From the NCBI RefSeq assembly GCF_004345675.1, contig NZ_SLWU01000004.1, positions 1-64,000 of the forward strand: DNA of 64,000 nucleotides, in the 5' to 3' direction. Below, in pieces: positions 20,208-27,867 of this stretch. The DNA is from Caldanaerobacter subterraneus. Lineage in GTDB: Bacteria; Bacillota; Thermoanaerobacteria; Thermoanaerobacterales; Thermoanaerobacteraceae. The notes beneath the pieces are model-generated. The model searched no databases. It had not been told where the DNA came from and worked only from the letters and a program-made list of their open reading frames with translations. The position numbers and the translations under genes were made by a program. Numbering within the stretch: position 1 is the first letter of the stretch; each line of letters begins with the position of its first letter.

Positions 20208-20594
20208 GTGGTGATAAGGGTGAGTATTTCTGATGAAGAAAAAAGAAAAATACGTGAAAATTGGCGGATAAAGAGTGAAAAAGAGAAAGAAATGTTAGAA
20301 ATACGAAAAAAGGATGCATTAGATAAAGCTTATAAGGTTGCTAGGTTTTTGAAAGAAAAGTATAATGTGAATAAAGTCGTGTTATATGGATCACTGGCAA
20401 GGGGATTTGATTTTTGGGAGTTTTCAGATATTGATATTTTTATAGATGGCTGGGATGATGATAGGTTTAACTACTGGACAATGTTCGTTGAAGTAGAAAA
20501 TATTGCAAGACCTTATAGAATAAGTATAGTTACTCAAAGGGATGCTACAGAGGCTTTGCTGAAGGAAATAGAAAGGGAAGGGAGGGAGATTTAA
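20208..20594 (+). CDS. MNT-type nucleotidyltransferase domain protein
   Basis: The protein has 128 residues from GTG at 20208; a second GTG at 20211 and a third at 20220 are alternatives. The nucleotidyltransferase signature is VVLYGSLARGFDFWEFSDIDIF: GS followed by DxD. It resembles minimal nucleotidyltransferases that act as antitoxins by AMPylating HEPN toxins. A HEPN gene does not follow it directly; instead there is a 37-codon frame and then a second MNT gene with a HEPN partner. The gene starts 13 bases after rtcB and is probably in its transcript. Confidence 0.7.
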   Translation: MVIRVSISDEEKRKIRENWRIKSEKEKEMLEIRKKDALDKAYKVARFLKEKYNVNKVVLYGSLARGFDFWEFSDIDIFIDGWDDDRFNYWTMFVEVENIARPYRISIVTQRDATEALLKEIEREGREI

Positions 20595-20599
20595 ATCTT

Positions 20600-20713
20600 A
20601 TGCCTGAGAGAATAGAAAGATTGTTAGAGGTTTTTCCGAAAGCTTTGGAGAATTTAAAAAAGGATATTGAAAAATTTGTAAATGAAATGGAATCTATTAT
20701 AGGAGAAGAATGA
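20600..20713 (+). CDS. Small acidic protein of unknown function (37 aa)
   Basis: ATG at 20600 reads MPERIERLLEVFPKALENLK and ends in MESIIGEE, one amphipathic helix of 37 residues. It is five bases after the first MNT gene. It has a weak ribosome site (GGGAGATTTAAATCTT). It may be a helical partner of the MNT protein, or the surviving start of a lost HEPN gene; I cannot decide. Confidence 0.4.
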   Translation: MPERIERLLEVFPKALENLKKDIEKFVNEMESIIGEE

Positions 20714-20741
20714 CATAGATGAGTATAGCTTTAGTGAAGAG

Positions 20742-21218
20742 GTGTATGTGGTGGTTCAAAAGGATTTGAAGGAAGTAGAAGAAATATTTAAGAGAAATTT
20801 GCAGTATTTAAAAGAAAAGTATGACATAAAATTGATATATATTTTTGGTTCTTATGCTAAAGGAACTAATAAAAAGAACAGTGACCTTGATATTGCAGTG
20901 CTTTTAGGTGGAGATTATGCACCGTTTAAAAAATTGGAACTCATTGGTGACCTAATAGAAATATTTAAAAGAGACGATGTGGACTTGGTGGTGTTAAATG
21001 AAGCAAATCCTGTGTTAAGGCACCAGGTTATAAAATATGGGAAGATTATTTTTGAAGAAAGTGAAGAGGTGAGAGTTAATTTTGAAGTGCAGACTTTAAG
21101 AGAATATATGGATATGGAATATTTTAGAAAAGTGCAAATGGAATTTGTTAAAGAGTGGATTAAAGAAAATGTGAGGGAGAAGGATGACCAAAAATATAAT
21201 GGAATTGATAAATTCTAA
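20742..21218 (+). CDS. mntA: MntA-type nucleotidyltransferase antitoxin
   Basis: The 158-residue protein starts at GTG 20742. The MNT motif is LIYIFGSYAKGTNKKNSDLDIAVLL (first twenty: residues from LIYIF to NSDL), giving GS followed by DxD, and a later aspartate in DDVDLVVLN completes the metal-binding set. In characterised MntA-HepT pairs this enzyme AMPylates a tyrosine of the toxin. Its 3' end overlaps the HEPN gene by 35 bases, which is typical of this pair. Confidence 0.8.
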   Translation: MYVVVQKDLKEVEEIFKRNLQYLKEKYDIKLIYIFGSYAKGTNKKNSDLDIAVLLGGDYAPFKKLELIGDLIEIFKRDDVDLVVLNEANPVLRHQVIKYGKIIFEESEEVRVNFEVQTLREYMDMEYFRKVQMEFVKEWIKENVREKDDQKYNGIDKF

Positions 21219-21624
21219 AATAAATGAGTTACAAAAAAACTTAATATTGTTGAAAAAAATAGCTCAGGAAGTGAATGAGAAAAACATAAAGGAAGATATG
21301 TTGAAATATTGGGGGATAGAGAGAGGAATTCAGATATGTATAGAGAATGTAATTGATATCGCTAATATAATAATTTCTTCTCTGGGATTGGAAAAGCCTG
21401 ATACCTATAGAGAAACAATTTTGCTGTTAAATAAGGCAGGTGTTTTGCCAGAAAACTTTGCAAAAAATATTGCTAATATGATTTCTTTCAGAAATATATT
21501 GGTCCATGACTACACTAGGATTGATGAAAAAGTGATTGTAGATATACTAAAAAATCGACTAGAGGATTTTGTAATGTATATGTCTTATGTGAACAAATGG
21601 CTTGAAAATAACTATAATTTCTAA
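21184..21624 (+). CDS. hepT: HepT-type HEPN ribonuclease toxin
   Basis: This 146-residue, all-helical protein (DUF86 family) carries the RX4HXY motif as RNILVHDY near residue 106. In this family R and H form the RNase site and the tyrosine is the AMPylation target of MntA. ATG at 21184 lies inside the end of mntA after GTGAGGGAGAAGG. The toxin assignment follows from motif and from the overlapping antitoxin gene. Confidence 0.83.
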   Translation: MTKNIMELINSKINELQKNLILLKKIAQEVNEKNIKEDMLKYWGIERGIQICIENVIDIANIIISSLGLEKPDTYRETILLLNKAGVLPENFAKNIANMISFRNILVHDYTRIDEKVIVDILKNRLEDFVMYMSYVNKWLENNYNF

Positions 21625-21642
21625 AATGAAAGGGGATTTACT

Positions 21643-23268
21643 GTGAAAATAACTTTTTTGGGAGCTGCTAAGGAAGTTACAGGTTCATGTTATCTTGTGG
21701 AGACGGAAAATGCTAGGTTTTTAGTTGACTGTGGCATGTTTCAGGGTGGAGAAGTAGAAGACGAGCTAAACTATCAAGAATTTATTTTTGATATAAAAGA
21801 TATCGATTTCGTACTTTTAACCCATGCTCATATAGATCACAGTGGCAGAATTCCTGTGCTTTACAAAAGAGGGTACAGAAAGAGGATTTACGCAACTCAC
21901 GCTACAGTTGACCTGTGCAGGTACATGCTGCCGGATAGCGGGCACATCCAGGAAATGGAAAGCGAGTGGAAGAACAGAAAGAGGAAAAGGGCTGGAAAGC
22001 CTTTGAGGGATCCACTTTATACGGCTGAAGAGGCAGAAGAATCTATAAGCATATTTTATGGTGTTGACTACGGGGAAGTGATAGAGCCTGCACCTCATAT
22101 AAAAGTGAGGTTTAATGATGCTGGGCATATGCTTGGCTCGTCTATAATTGAAGTGTGGGTAAATGAAAAGGGAAAAGAGACTAAAATAGTGTTTTCAGGA
22201 GATCTAGGGAATAAAAAGGTGCCTCTTTTGAGAGATGTAACTCCTATAAATGAGGCTGATTATGTTCTCTGTGAGTCTACATACGGCAATAGGATTCATG
22301 AGGAGGTCGGGGATAGGGCAAAGAGGTTGATGGAAATTATAACCCGCACTATTAAAAGAGGGGGAAATGTTATTATTCCATCTTTTGCTGTTGGAAGGAC
22401 ACAGGAGATATTATATGAGCTTCACAAAGAGAGGGATTTGTATAAAGATGAGATAGAATTTTTGAACAACATCCCTGTGTATGTAGACAGTCCTCTTGCC
22501 ACCTCAATAACAGATGTGTTTGCAAAGCATCCAGAGTGCTTGGATGATGAAACGAGGGAATACATCAAAAAAGGAGAAATGCCTTTAGATTTTCCCAATT
22601 TGCACTTTACCCACAGTGCGGAAGAGTCTAAGGCTTTGAATGAGATTAAGACGCCCATGATAATTATCTCAGCTAGCGGCATGTGTGAGGCAGGTAGGAT
22701 AAAGCACCACCTAAAGCACAATTTATGGAGGCCGGAGTGCACAGTCCTTTTTGTTGGGTATCAGGCAAAAGGCACTTTAGGGAGGAAACTTTTAGATGGA
22801 GAAAAAGATGTGAAGATACTTGGAGAGGATATACACGTTAAGGCTGAAATTGAATATATTGAGAGTTTTTCAGGTCATGCCGACCAAAGAGGTATACTGG
22901 AATGGATTTCTAATTTTAAGAAAAAGCCCAAGAAAATATTCATAGTGCACGGCGAGGATGAGGCACAGGAAGAACTGGCTGATAAGATAGAAGCACAATT
23001 TGGCATAGAGACTTTGATTCCTTCAAGGTACGATGTTTACGATTTTGATAAGGAAGAGCTTATAAAAGGAGAGGTTGAGGATAAAGAAAAGTTTAAATTG
23101 GAGCTTAACAATAAATTAGAAGAGATGAAGTTAAGAAGTGAAAAGGCATTTAATAAGCTACAGGAGATATTAGACAGGAAAGATGGAAAAGATTTAACCG
23201 GCATAATGCTTGAGATAGACAATATAAATGAAAGCCTTATGAAGCTTTATAGGGAACTTTTGGATTGA
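21643..23268 (+). CDS. Metallo-beta-lactamase/beta-CASP RNase
   Basis: The protein has 541 residues from GTG at 21643 (AAGGGGATTTACT before it). It has the metallo-beta-lactamase metal motif LTHAHIDHSGRIPVLYK near residue 65, a second ligand region NDAGHMLGSS near 160 and FSGDLG near 185, then a beta-CASP insert and the C-terminal motifs SASGMCEAGRI and SFSGHADQ. Related proteins are endo- or exoribonucleases (TTHA0252/CPSF-like). The C-terminal 80 residues are a charged coiled coil. It follows hepT by 18 bases and ends the RNA-related cluster before a terminator. Confidence 0.88.
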   Translation: MKITFLGAAKEVTGSCYLVETENARFLVDCGMFQGGEVEDELNYQEFIFDIKDIDFVLLTHAHIDHSGRIPVLYKRGYRKRIYATHATVDLCRYMLPDSGHIQEMESEWKNRKRKRAGKPLRDPLYTAEEAEESISIFYGVDYGEVIEPAPHIKVRFNDAGHMLGSSIIEVWVNEKGKETKIVFSGDLGNKKVPLLRDVTPINEADYVLCESTYGNRIHEEVGDRAKRLMEIITRTIKRGGNVIIPSFAVGRTQEILYELHKERDLYKDEIEFLNNIPVYVDSPLATSITDVFAKHPECLDDETREYIKKGEMPLDFPNLHFTHSAEESKALNEIKTPMIIISASGMCEAGRIKHHLKHNLWRPECTVLFVGYQAKGTLGRKLLDGEKDVKILGEDIHVKAEIEYIESFSGHADQRGILEWISNFKKKPKKIFIVHGEDEAQEELADKIEAQFGIETLIPSRYDVYDFDKEELIKGEVEDKEKFKLELNNKLEEMKLRSEKAFNKLQEILDRKDGKDLTGIMLEIDNINESLMKLYRELLD

Positions 23269-23293
23269 GAATGCCTCCGGGCATTCTTTTTTA
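23269..23293 (+). terminator. Terminator after the beta-CASP gene
   Basis: GAATGCC (23269-23275) pairs with GGCATTC (23280-23286), followed by TTTTTTA. Confidence 0.8.
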
Positions 23294-23307
23294 TATTTAA
23301 GGGCTTA

Positions 23308-23336
23308 TTGCTCCCGCTTTCAAAATGTGATATAAT
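23308..23336 (+). promoter_or_regulatory. Promoter of the lysine riboswitch transcript
   Basis: TTGCTC (23308-23313), 17-base spacer, TATAAT (23331-23336), followed by the riboswitch about 45 bases downstream. Confidence 0.7.
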
Positions 23337-23383
23337 ATAATTGCACTTTGATAAGCTTTACATCAAAAATAGATATTTTAATA

Positions 23384-23562
23384 GCGCATAAATAGAGGAG
23401 CGGCCAAGCATGTATTTGGCGAGGTGTTAAGGAGAAGAACCTCCAATACTCGCTGAAGAAGGTTTGGCTGCCGAAAGGGTGAGCTTGTTCTTGAGCTCAT
23501 CCTTGGTGGTAAACACAAAGTTTACCACTGTCATGGGACCTCCCATGAAGCGCTATTTATGC
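23384..23562 (+). ncRNA. Lysine riboswitch (L box) with ON-type layout
   Basis: L-box signatures occur in order: AGAGGAGCG after the P1 5' strand, GCTGAAGAAGG, GGCTGCCGAAAGGG, a hairpin GGTAAACACAAAGTTTACC and ACTGTCAT. P1 pairs GCATAAATAG (23386-23395) with CTATTTATGC (23553-23562), ten perfect pairs. The same 3' strand is the 5' arm of the terminator at 23548-23599, whose 3' arm (23581-23590) is identical to the P1 5' strand. Aptamer P1 and terminator therefore exclude each other, so lysine should prevent termination and switch the downstream activator gene on. In the usual biosynthetic L box the P1 strand belongs to an antiterminator, so lysine causes termination. Confidence 0.9.
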
Positions 23563-23599
23563 AGTGAAAATATTTTCATTGCATAAATAGCGCTTTTTT
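23548..23599 (+). terminator. Terminator competing with riboswitch P1
   Basis: AAGCGCTATTTATGC (23548-23562) pairs with GCATAAATAGCGCTT (23581-23595), and the inner AGTGAAAA/TTTTCATT extends the stem to more than 20 bp with a tiny loop, followed by TTTT. It is unusually strong, so readthrough without lysine should be rare. Confidence 0.88.
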
Positions 23600-23680
23600 G
23601 TTAGAAATGAAGAAATACTTACATGTTGAAAATATTTTCGGTGTTTTTGCTTTTAATTTTACTCTCAAAGGGGGAGTAAG

Positions 23681-25117
23681 ATGGATTTGAGGTTAAAAGG
23701 ATTACCTCAGGAATTTTACCAAAAAGCGCTGGAGATATTATTAGAAAACATTGATTGGGGTGTACAAATCACTGATAAAGATGGTTATACAATTTATTAC
23801 AATAAAGCTTCTTCGCAAATTGATGGGATTCCTATAGATGAAGCGATTGGAAAGCACGTTTTAGCTATGTTTCCATCCCTTTCTAATAGAGAAAGTACAA
23901 TTTTAAAAGTTTTAAGGACAGGGGAACCTGTTGTCGGACATGAGCAGGAAATTACAAATTGCTATGGACAAAAAGTCAGCCTTTTTACTATTACTCTCCC
24001 CATTGTAATCGATGGAGAAATATGCGGGGCTATTGATATTTCTAAAAACCTCTCCGAAATAAAAAATCTTATGACAAAAGTGATTGATTTGCGAGAAGAA
24101 GTGCGAAATAACAGAAAGAAAAGTGCTGTAAAAGAAAACGAGGAAGCTTATTATACTTTTGATGATATTATTGGAGAATCCAAAGTAATTACAGAACTAA
24201 AGTGCAAGGCTCAAAAAATTGCGAAAAGCAATTCGCCAGTGTTTGTGTATGGTGAGACAGGTACGGGCAAAGAGCTTTTAGTACAGGCAATTCATAATGC
24301 TAGTACAAGGAAGAATGGACCTTTTATTGCTCAAAATTGCGCAGCCCTTCCTGAAAATTTGATGGAGTCAATACTTTTTGGAACAGTAAAGGGAAGCTTT
24401 ACTGGTGCAGAAAATCGCCCTGGTTTGGTAGAGCTGGCTGACGGAGGGACATTATTTTTGGATGAGATTACTTCTTTAAGTCTTGACCTTCAGGCAAAGC
24501 TTTTACGCTTTTTGCAGGAAGGGTATATAAGGAGAATAGGAGATAGTAAGGTTCGGAAAGTAGATGTGAGAGTTATTGCTGCTTCTAACATTTCTCCTTA
24601 TGAAGCTTTAGAGAAGAAAATTTTAAGACCTGACCTTTTTTATCGATTAAGTACCATTGTCTTGTATGTGCCACCTCTTAGGGAGAGAAAAAGTGATATT
24701 CCTCTTTTAGTTAAGTACTTTATCAAGGAATTTAATTGGCAATTGGGGAAGGATATAAAAGGGATAAGCGAAGAGGTGGAAAGAGCCTTGATGAGTTTGT
24801 CCTGGCCGGGAAATGTGCGGGAATTAAAGGGAGTTATAGAGTATGCGGCTAATTTTTGCGAAGGTGAAATAATTCAGTTGCATGACCTTCCTGACCACAT
24901 TTTAAGAAATGCCTTTATAGAGGGAGAAAAAGAGATAGCAGTAGATACTATCGGGATAGAAGGGGATCTCAGAAGCTTTCTAGCAAAAGTTGAATATGAG
25001 CTTATTACTAAAACTTTAAAAAAGACAAATGGGAATATAAGTAGAGCAGCAGAAATTTTGGGTATTCCGAGACAGACTTTACAGTACAAAATAAAAATGT
25101 TAAAAATAAATATTTAA
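23681..25117 (+). CDS. Sigma-54-dependent activator of lysine catabolism (PAS-AAA+-Fis)
   Basis: The protein has 478 residues with a PAS domain (about 15-125), an AAA+ domain (about 160-395) with Walker A GETGTGKE near 190 and Walker B GGTLFLDE near 262, and a Fis helix-turn-helix at 445-475 (NISRAAEILGIPRQTLQYKI). The sigma-54 contact loop reads GSFTGA where GAFTGA is usual. ATG after GGGGGAGTAAG. It is behind the lysine riboswitch and just upstream of a sigma-54 promoter serving the lysine fermentation operon, so it very probably activates that operon. The PAS ligand is unknown. Confidence 0.85.
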   Translation: MDLRLKGLPQEFYQKALEILLENIDWGVQITDKDGYTIYYNKASSQIDGIPIDEAIGKHVLAMFPSLSNRESTILKVLRTGEPVVGHEQEITNCYGQKVSLFTITLPIVIDGEICGAIDISKNLSEIKNLMTKVIDLREEVRNNRKKSAVKENEEAYYTFDDIIGESKVITELKCKAQKIAKSNSPVFVYGETGTGKELLVQAIHNASTRKNGPFIAQNCAALPENLMESILFGTVKGSFTGAENRPGLVELADGGTLFLDEITSLSLDLQAKLLRFLQEGYIRRIGDSKVRKVDVRVIAASNISPYEALEKKILRPDLFYRLSTIVLYVPPLRERKSDIPLLVKYFIKEFNWQLGKDIKGISEEVERALMSLSWPGNVRELKGVIEYAANFCEGEIIQLHDLPDHILRNAFIEGEKEIAVDTIGIEGDLRSFLAKVEYELITKTLKKTNGNISRAAEILGIPRQTLQYKIKMLKINI

Positions 25118-25126
25118 TTTTGCGTC

Positions 25127-25148
25127 TAATGCTTAATTTTCAGCATAA
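25127..25148 (+). promoter_or_regulatory. Candidate upstream activator site
   Basis: The interrupted palindrome ATGCT (25129-25133) / AGCAT (25142-25146) lies about 95 bases upstream of the -24 element, where enhancer-binding activators usually bind. Inference from position and symmetry only. Confidence 0.3.
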
Positions 25149-25188
25149 GATGGGTTTTTATCAGAACGAGCTGTGAATCTTTTATAGG

Positions 25189-25214
25189 AAAAGGCCGAAA
25201 AATGGCCTTTTTTC
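25189..25214 (+). terminator. Terminator after the activator gene
   Basis: AAAAGGCC (25189-25196) pairs with GGCCTTTT (25204-25211), loop GAAAAAT, then a T-run. It insulates the activator gene from the operon, whose own promoter starts just after it. Confidence 0.8.
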
Positions 25215-25229
25215 TTTTTACTCAATGCT

Positions 25230-25245
25230 TGGTATGGATTTTGCA
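25230..25245 (+). promoter_or_regulatory. Sigma-54 promoter of the lysine fermentation operon
   Basis: TGGTATGGATTTTGCA has GG and GC ten bases apart and the TTGCA -12 box of sigma-54 promoters (consensus TGGCACGNNNNTTGCW). Expected transcript start near 25257, about 40 bases before the first gene. Confidence 0.75.
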
Positions 25246-25297
25246 TAAAAGTTTGAGAAGAGGTTTTCAAGGAATTTGAGAAGGGAGGGGATACAGG

Positions 25298-25690
25298 TTG
25301 AAAGCCACAATAAGAGTCAGGATGAGTCTTCATGATGCTCACTATGGAGGAAATTTAGTAGATGGAGCGAGAATTTTACAGCTTTTTGGGGATGTGGCGA
25401 CAGAGCTTTTGATAAGGCACGATGGAGATGAGGGGCTTTTTAGAGCTTATGACAGTGTAGAATTTTTGGCGCCTGTTTATGCGGGAGATTTCATAGAAGC
25501 TACAGGTGAGATAGTAGAAGTAGGAAATACTTCGAGAAAGATGGTCTTTGAGGCGAAAAAGGTGATAGCAGCAAGGCCTGATATCAGTGATTCTGCGGCA
25601 GAAGTGCTGGAAGAACCTATTGTAGTGTGCAGGGCAAGTGGCACTTGTGTTGTGCCAAAAGAAAAGCAGAGGTACAAAAAAGAAGGGTAG
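25298..25690 (+). CDS. kal: 3-aminobutyryl-CoA ammonia-lyase
   Basis: The hotdog-fold protein has 130 residues from a TTG at 25298 that follows GGGAGGGGATACAGG. In lysine fermentation Kal removes ammonia from 3-aminobutyryl-CoA to give crotonyl-CoA. The visible sequence [29 protein letters not shown] and [16 protein letters not shown] fits a single hotdog domain, and its position at the head of the kce-kdd-kamA operon supports the assignment. It is the first gene after the sigma-54 promoter. Confidence 0.85.
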   Translation: MKATIRVRMSLHDAHYGGNLVDGARILQLFGDVATELLIRHDGDEGLFRAYDSVEFLAPVYAGDFIEATGEIVEVGNTSRKMVFEAKKVIAARPDISDSAAEVLEEPIVVCRASGTCVVPKEKQRYKKEG

Positions 25691-25701
25691 GTGAGTGAAG
25701 G

Positions 25702-26529
25702 GTGGAGAAATTGATAATTACTGCGGCTATATGCGGAGCTGAGGTCACAAAGAAGCATAATCCTAATGTGCCTTATACTGTTGAGGAGATGGTGAGAGAG
25801 GCTTTATCTGCATATAATGCAGGAGCTAGCATAATTCACTTGCACGTAAGGTATGATGATGGTACCCCTACACAGGACAAAGAAAGGTTCAGAGAAGTGA
25901 TTGAAGCGATTAAAGCAAAATGCCCTGATGTCATAATTCAGCCTTCAACTGGTGGAGCTGTTGGCATGACTCCTGAAGAAAGGTTACAGCCGGTTTACTT
26001 AAAGCCAGAGATGGCATCACTAGACTGTGGCACAATGAATTTTGGCGGAGATGAAATATTTGTAAATACAGAAAACATGATAATAGAATTTGCCACCAAG
26101 ATGAATGAACTGGGAGTGAAGCCGGAACTTGAAGTATTTGACAAAGGAATGATAGATGCAGCGATAAGGCTTCACAAAAAAGGATATATAAAGGCTCCAA
26201 TGCACTTCAATTTTGTGATGGGAGTAAATGGCGGAATTTCGGCTGAGATGAGGGACTTTGTGTTCTTGATGGAAAGCATTCCTCCAGGAAGCACATTTAC
26301 TGCTACAGGAATAGGACGCTATGAATTCCCTGTAGCTACTATGGCTATACTTGCAGGAGGTCATGTGAGAGTTGGCTTTGAGGATAACGTATACCTCGAA
26401 AAAGGCGTTCTGGCAAAGTCCAATGGTGAACTTGTAGAAAAAGTAGTGAGAATTGCAAGAGAGCTGGGAAGAGAAATTGCAACCCCTGATGAGGCCAGAA
26501 AAATATTAGGGTTAGAGGTGAAGCCATGA
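25702..26529 (+). CDS. kce: 3-keto-5-aminohexanoate cleavage enzyme
   Basis: The 275-residue TIM-barrel protein (DUF849/BKACE family) starts at GTG 25702. It converts 3-keto-5-aminohexanoate and acetyl-CoA into 3-aminobutyryl-CoA and acetoacetate. Zinc-binding HLHVRYDDG near residue 46, QPSTGG near 81, a serine/asparagine-rich FNFVMGVNGG near 173, and FEDNVYLEKG near 230 are the family motifs. It overlaps the next gene by four bases. Confidence 0.9.
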   Translation: MEKLIITAAICGAEVTKKHNPNVPYTVEEMVREALSAYNAGASIIHLHVRYDDGTPTQDKERFREVIEAIKAKCPDVIIQPSTGGAVGMTPEERLQPVYLKPEMASLDCGTMNFGGDEIFVNTENMIIEFATKMNELGVKPELEVFDKGMIDAAIRLHKKGYIKAPMHFNFVMGVNGGISAEMRDFVFLMESIPPGSTFTATGIGRYEFPVATMAILAGGHVRVGFEDNVYLEKGVLAKSNGELVEKVVRIARELGREIATPDEARKILGLEVKP

Positions 26530-27191
26530 GGAAGGTTGTTACTTTTGAAGAGTTGAAGCCTTTATTTAAAGATGGAATGACATTGATGATCGGTGGATTT
26601 CTTGCAAATGGCACACCTGAGAAGTTAATTGACCTTCTCATAGAGTTAAACGTTAAAGACCTTACTATAATTGCCAATGATACCAGTTTTCCAGACAGGG
26701 GTATAGGGCGTTTAGTTGTGGCCGGGCTTGTTAAAAAAGTTATAACTTCTCATATAGGTACTAACCCTGTTACAGGAAAGTTGATGAATGAAGGAAAAAT
26801 TGAAGTAGAGCTCGTTCCACAGGGGACACTTGCAGAAAGGATAAGAGCTTATGGAGCAGGGTTGGGAGGTATCTTGACTCCTACAGGAGTCGGCACAATG
26901 GTAGAAGAAGGGAAACAAAAAATAACTGTGAATGGAAAAGAGTATCTCCTTGAACTTCCACTGGGAGCAGATATAGCGCTTATTAGAGGAAGTATTGTAG
27001 ATGAGTTTGGAAATATCTATTACAAAGGTACGACGAGAAATTTCAATCCTATAATGGCTCTTGCAGCTAAAACAGTTATCGTGGAGGCAGAAAAAATAGT
27101 CAAAGTAGGAGAAATAAAGCCAGAAGATGTCATGACGCCAGGAGTATTAGTGGATTATATCGTAAAAGGAGGGGAAGGCGATGATAACTGA
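26526..27191 (+). CDS. atoD: CoA-transferase subunit A (butyryl-CoA:acetoacetate type)
   Basis: The protein has 221 residues. It is the alpha subunit of a class I CoA transferase that, in this pathway, moves CoA from butyryl-CoA to acetoacetate. Features: [21 protein letters not shown] near the N-terminus and [20 protein letters not shown] further on. The start overlaps the kce stop (ATGA), and its own end overlaps subunit B by 11 bases, indicating translational coupling. Confidence 0.87.
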   Translation: MRKVVTFEELKPLFKDGMTLMIGGFLANGTPEKLIDLLIELNVKDLTIIANDTSFPDRGIGRLVVAGLVKKVITSHIGTNPVTGKLMNEGKIEVELVPQGTLAERIRAYGAGLGGILTPTGVGTMVEEGKQKITVNGKEYLLELPLGADIALIRGSIVDEFGNIYYKGTTRNFNPIMALAAKTVIVEAEKIVKVGEIKPEDVMTPGVLVDYIVKGGEGDDN

Positions 27192-27846
27192 TCAGGAACT
27201 GGCAAAGCAGATAATAGCAAAAAGAATTGCAAAAGAGCTCAAAGATGGGCAGCTGGTGAATTTGGGAATTGGTCTTCCCACTCTAGTAGCCAATTACATT
27301 CCCGAAGGAGTGCACGTGATATTCCAATCAGAGAATGGAATTACAGGTATGGGACCTATGCCAGAGCCCGGAAAAGAGGATGTGAACATAATCAATGCCG
27401 GCGGGCAGTATGTGACAGTTCTGCCTGGCGCAGCGTTTTTTGACAGTGCATTTTCCTTTGCACTTATAAGAGGAGGACATGTGGACGTTACCGTGCTAGG
27501 AGCTTTAGAAGTAGATGAAGAGGGAAATTTAGCTAACTGGATAATACCTGGAAAGTTAGTTCCTGGCATGGGCGGAGCAATGGACCTTGCTACAGGAGCC
27601 AAAAGAGTAATTGTGGCTATGCAGCATACTGCTAAAGGGCAGCCAAAGATTTTGAAAAAATGCCGCCTTCCTCTCACGGCCAAAGGCAAAGTGAGTCTTA
27701 TAGTTACAGAGCTTGCAGTGATAGAAGTGACAAAAGAGGGACTGCTTCTCAAAGAAATTCACAGGGATACATCTATTGAAGAGGTCAAGTCTTTGACAGA
27801 GGCAAATTTAATTATTCCAGATGATGTAAAATATATGGATGTGTAA
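27181..27846 (+). CDS. atoA: CoA-transferase subunit B
   Basis: The 221-residue beta subunit carries the active-site glutamate in the family motif [11 protein letters not shown] near residue 45, with [17 protein letters not shown] before it and [20 protein letters not shown] after it. ATG at 27181 follows AAAAGGAGGGGAAGGCG. Together with subunit A it would yield butyrate and acetoacetyl-CoA for energy conservation. Confidence 0.88.
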   Translation: MITDQELAKQIIAKRIAKELKDGQLVNLGIGLPTLVANYIPEGVHVIFQSENGITGMGPMPEPGKEDVNIINAGGQYVTVLPGAAFFDSAFSFALIRGGHVDVTVLGALEVDEEGNLANWIIPGKLVPGMGGAMDLATGAKRVIVAMQHTAKGQPKILKKCRLPLTAKGKVSLIVTELAVIEVTKEGLLLKEIHRDTSIEEVKSLTEANLIIPDDVKYMDV

Positions 27847-27867
27847 AATTCGAAGAAGGAGGAGGAT

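Noticed and set aside
23384-23600. Possibility of a CRISPR-like or IS repeat from the repeated GCATAAATAG
   Set aside because: The copies are the P1 strand and the terminator arm of the lysine riboswitch and occur nowhere else nearby.
27294-27752. 152-codon minus-strand frame
   Set aside because: Antisense shadow of the CoA-transferase B gene, whose motifs are clear.
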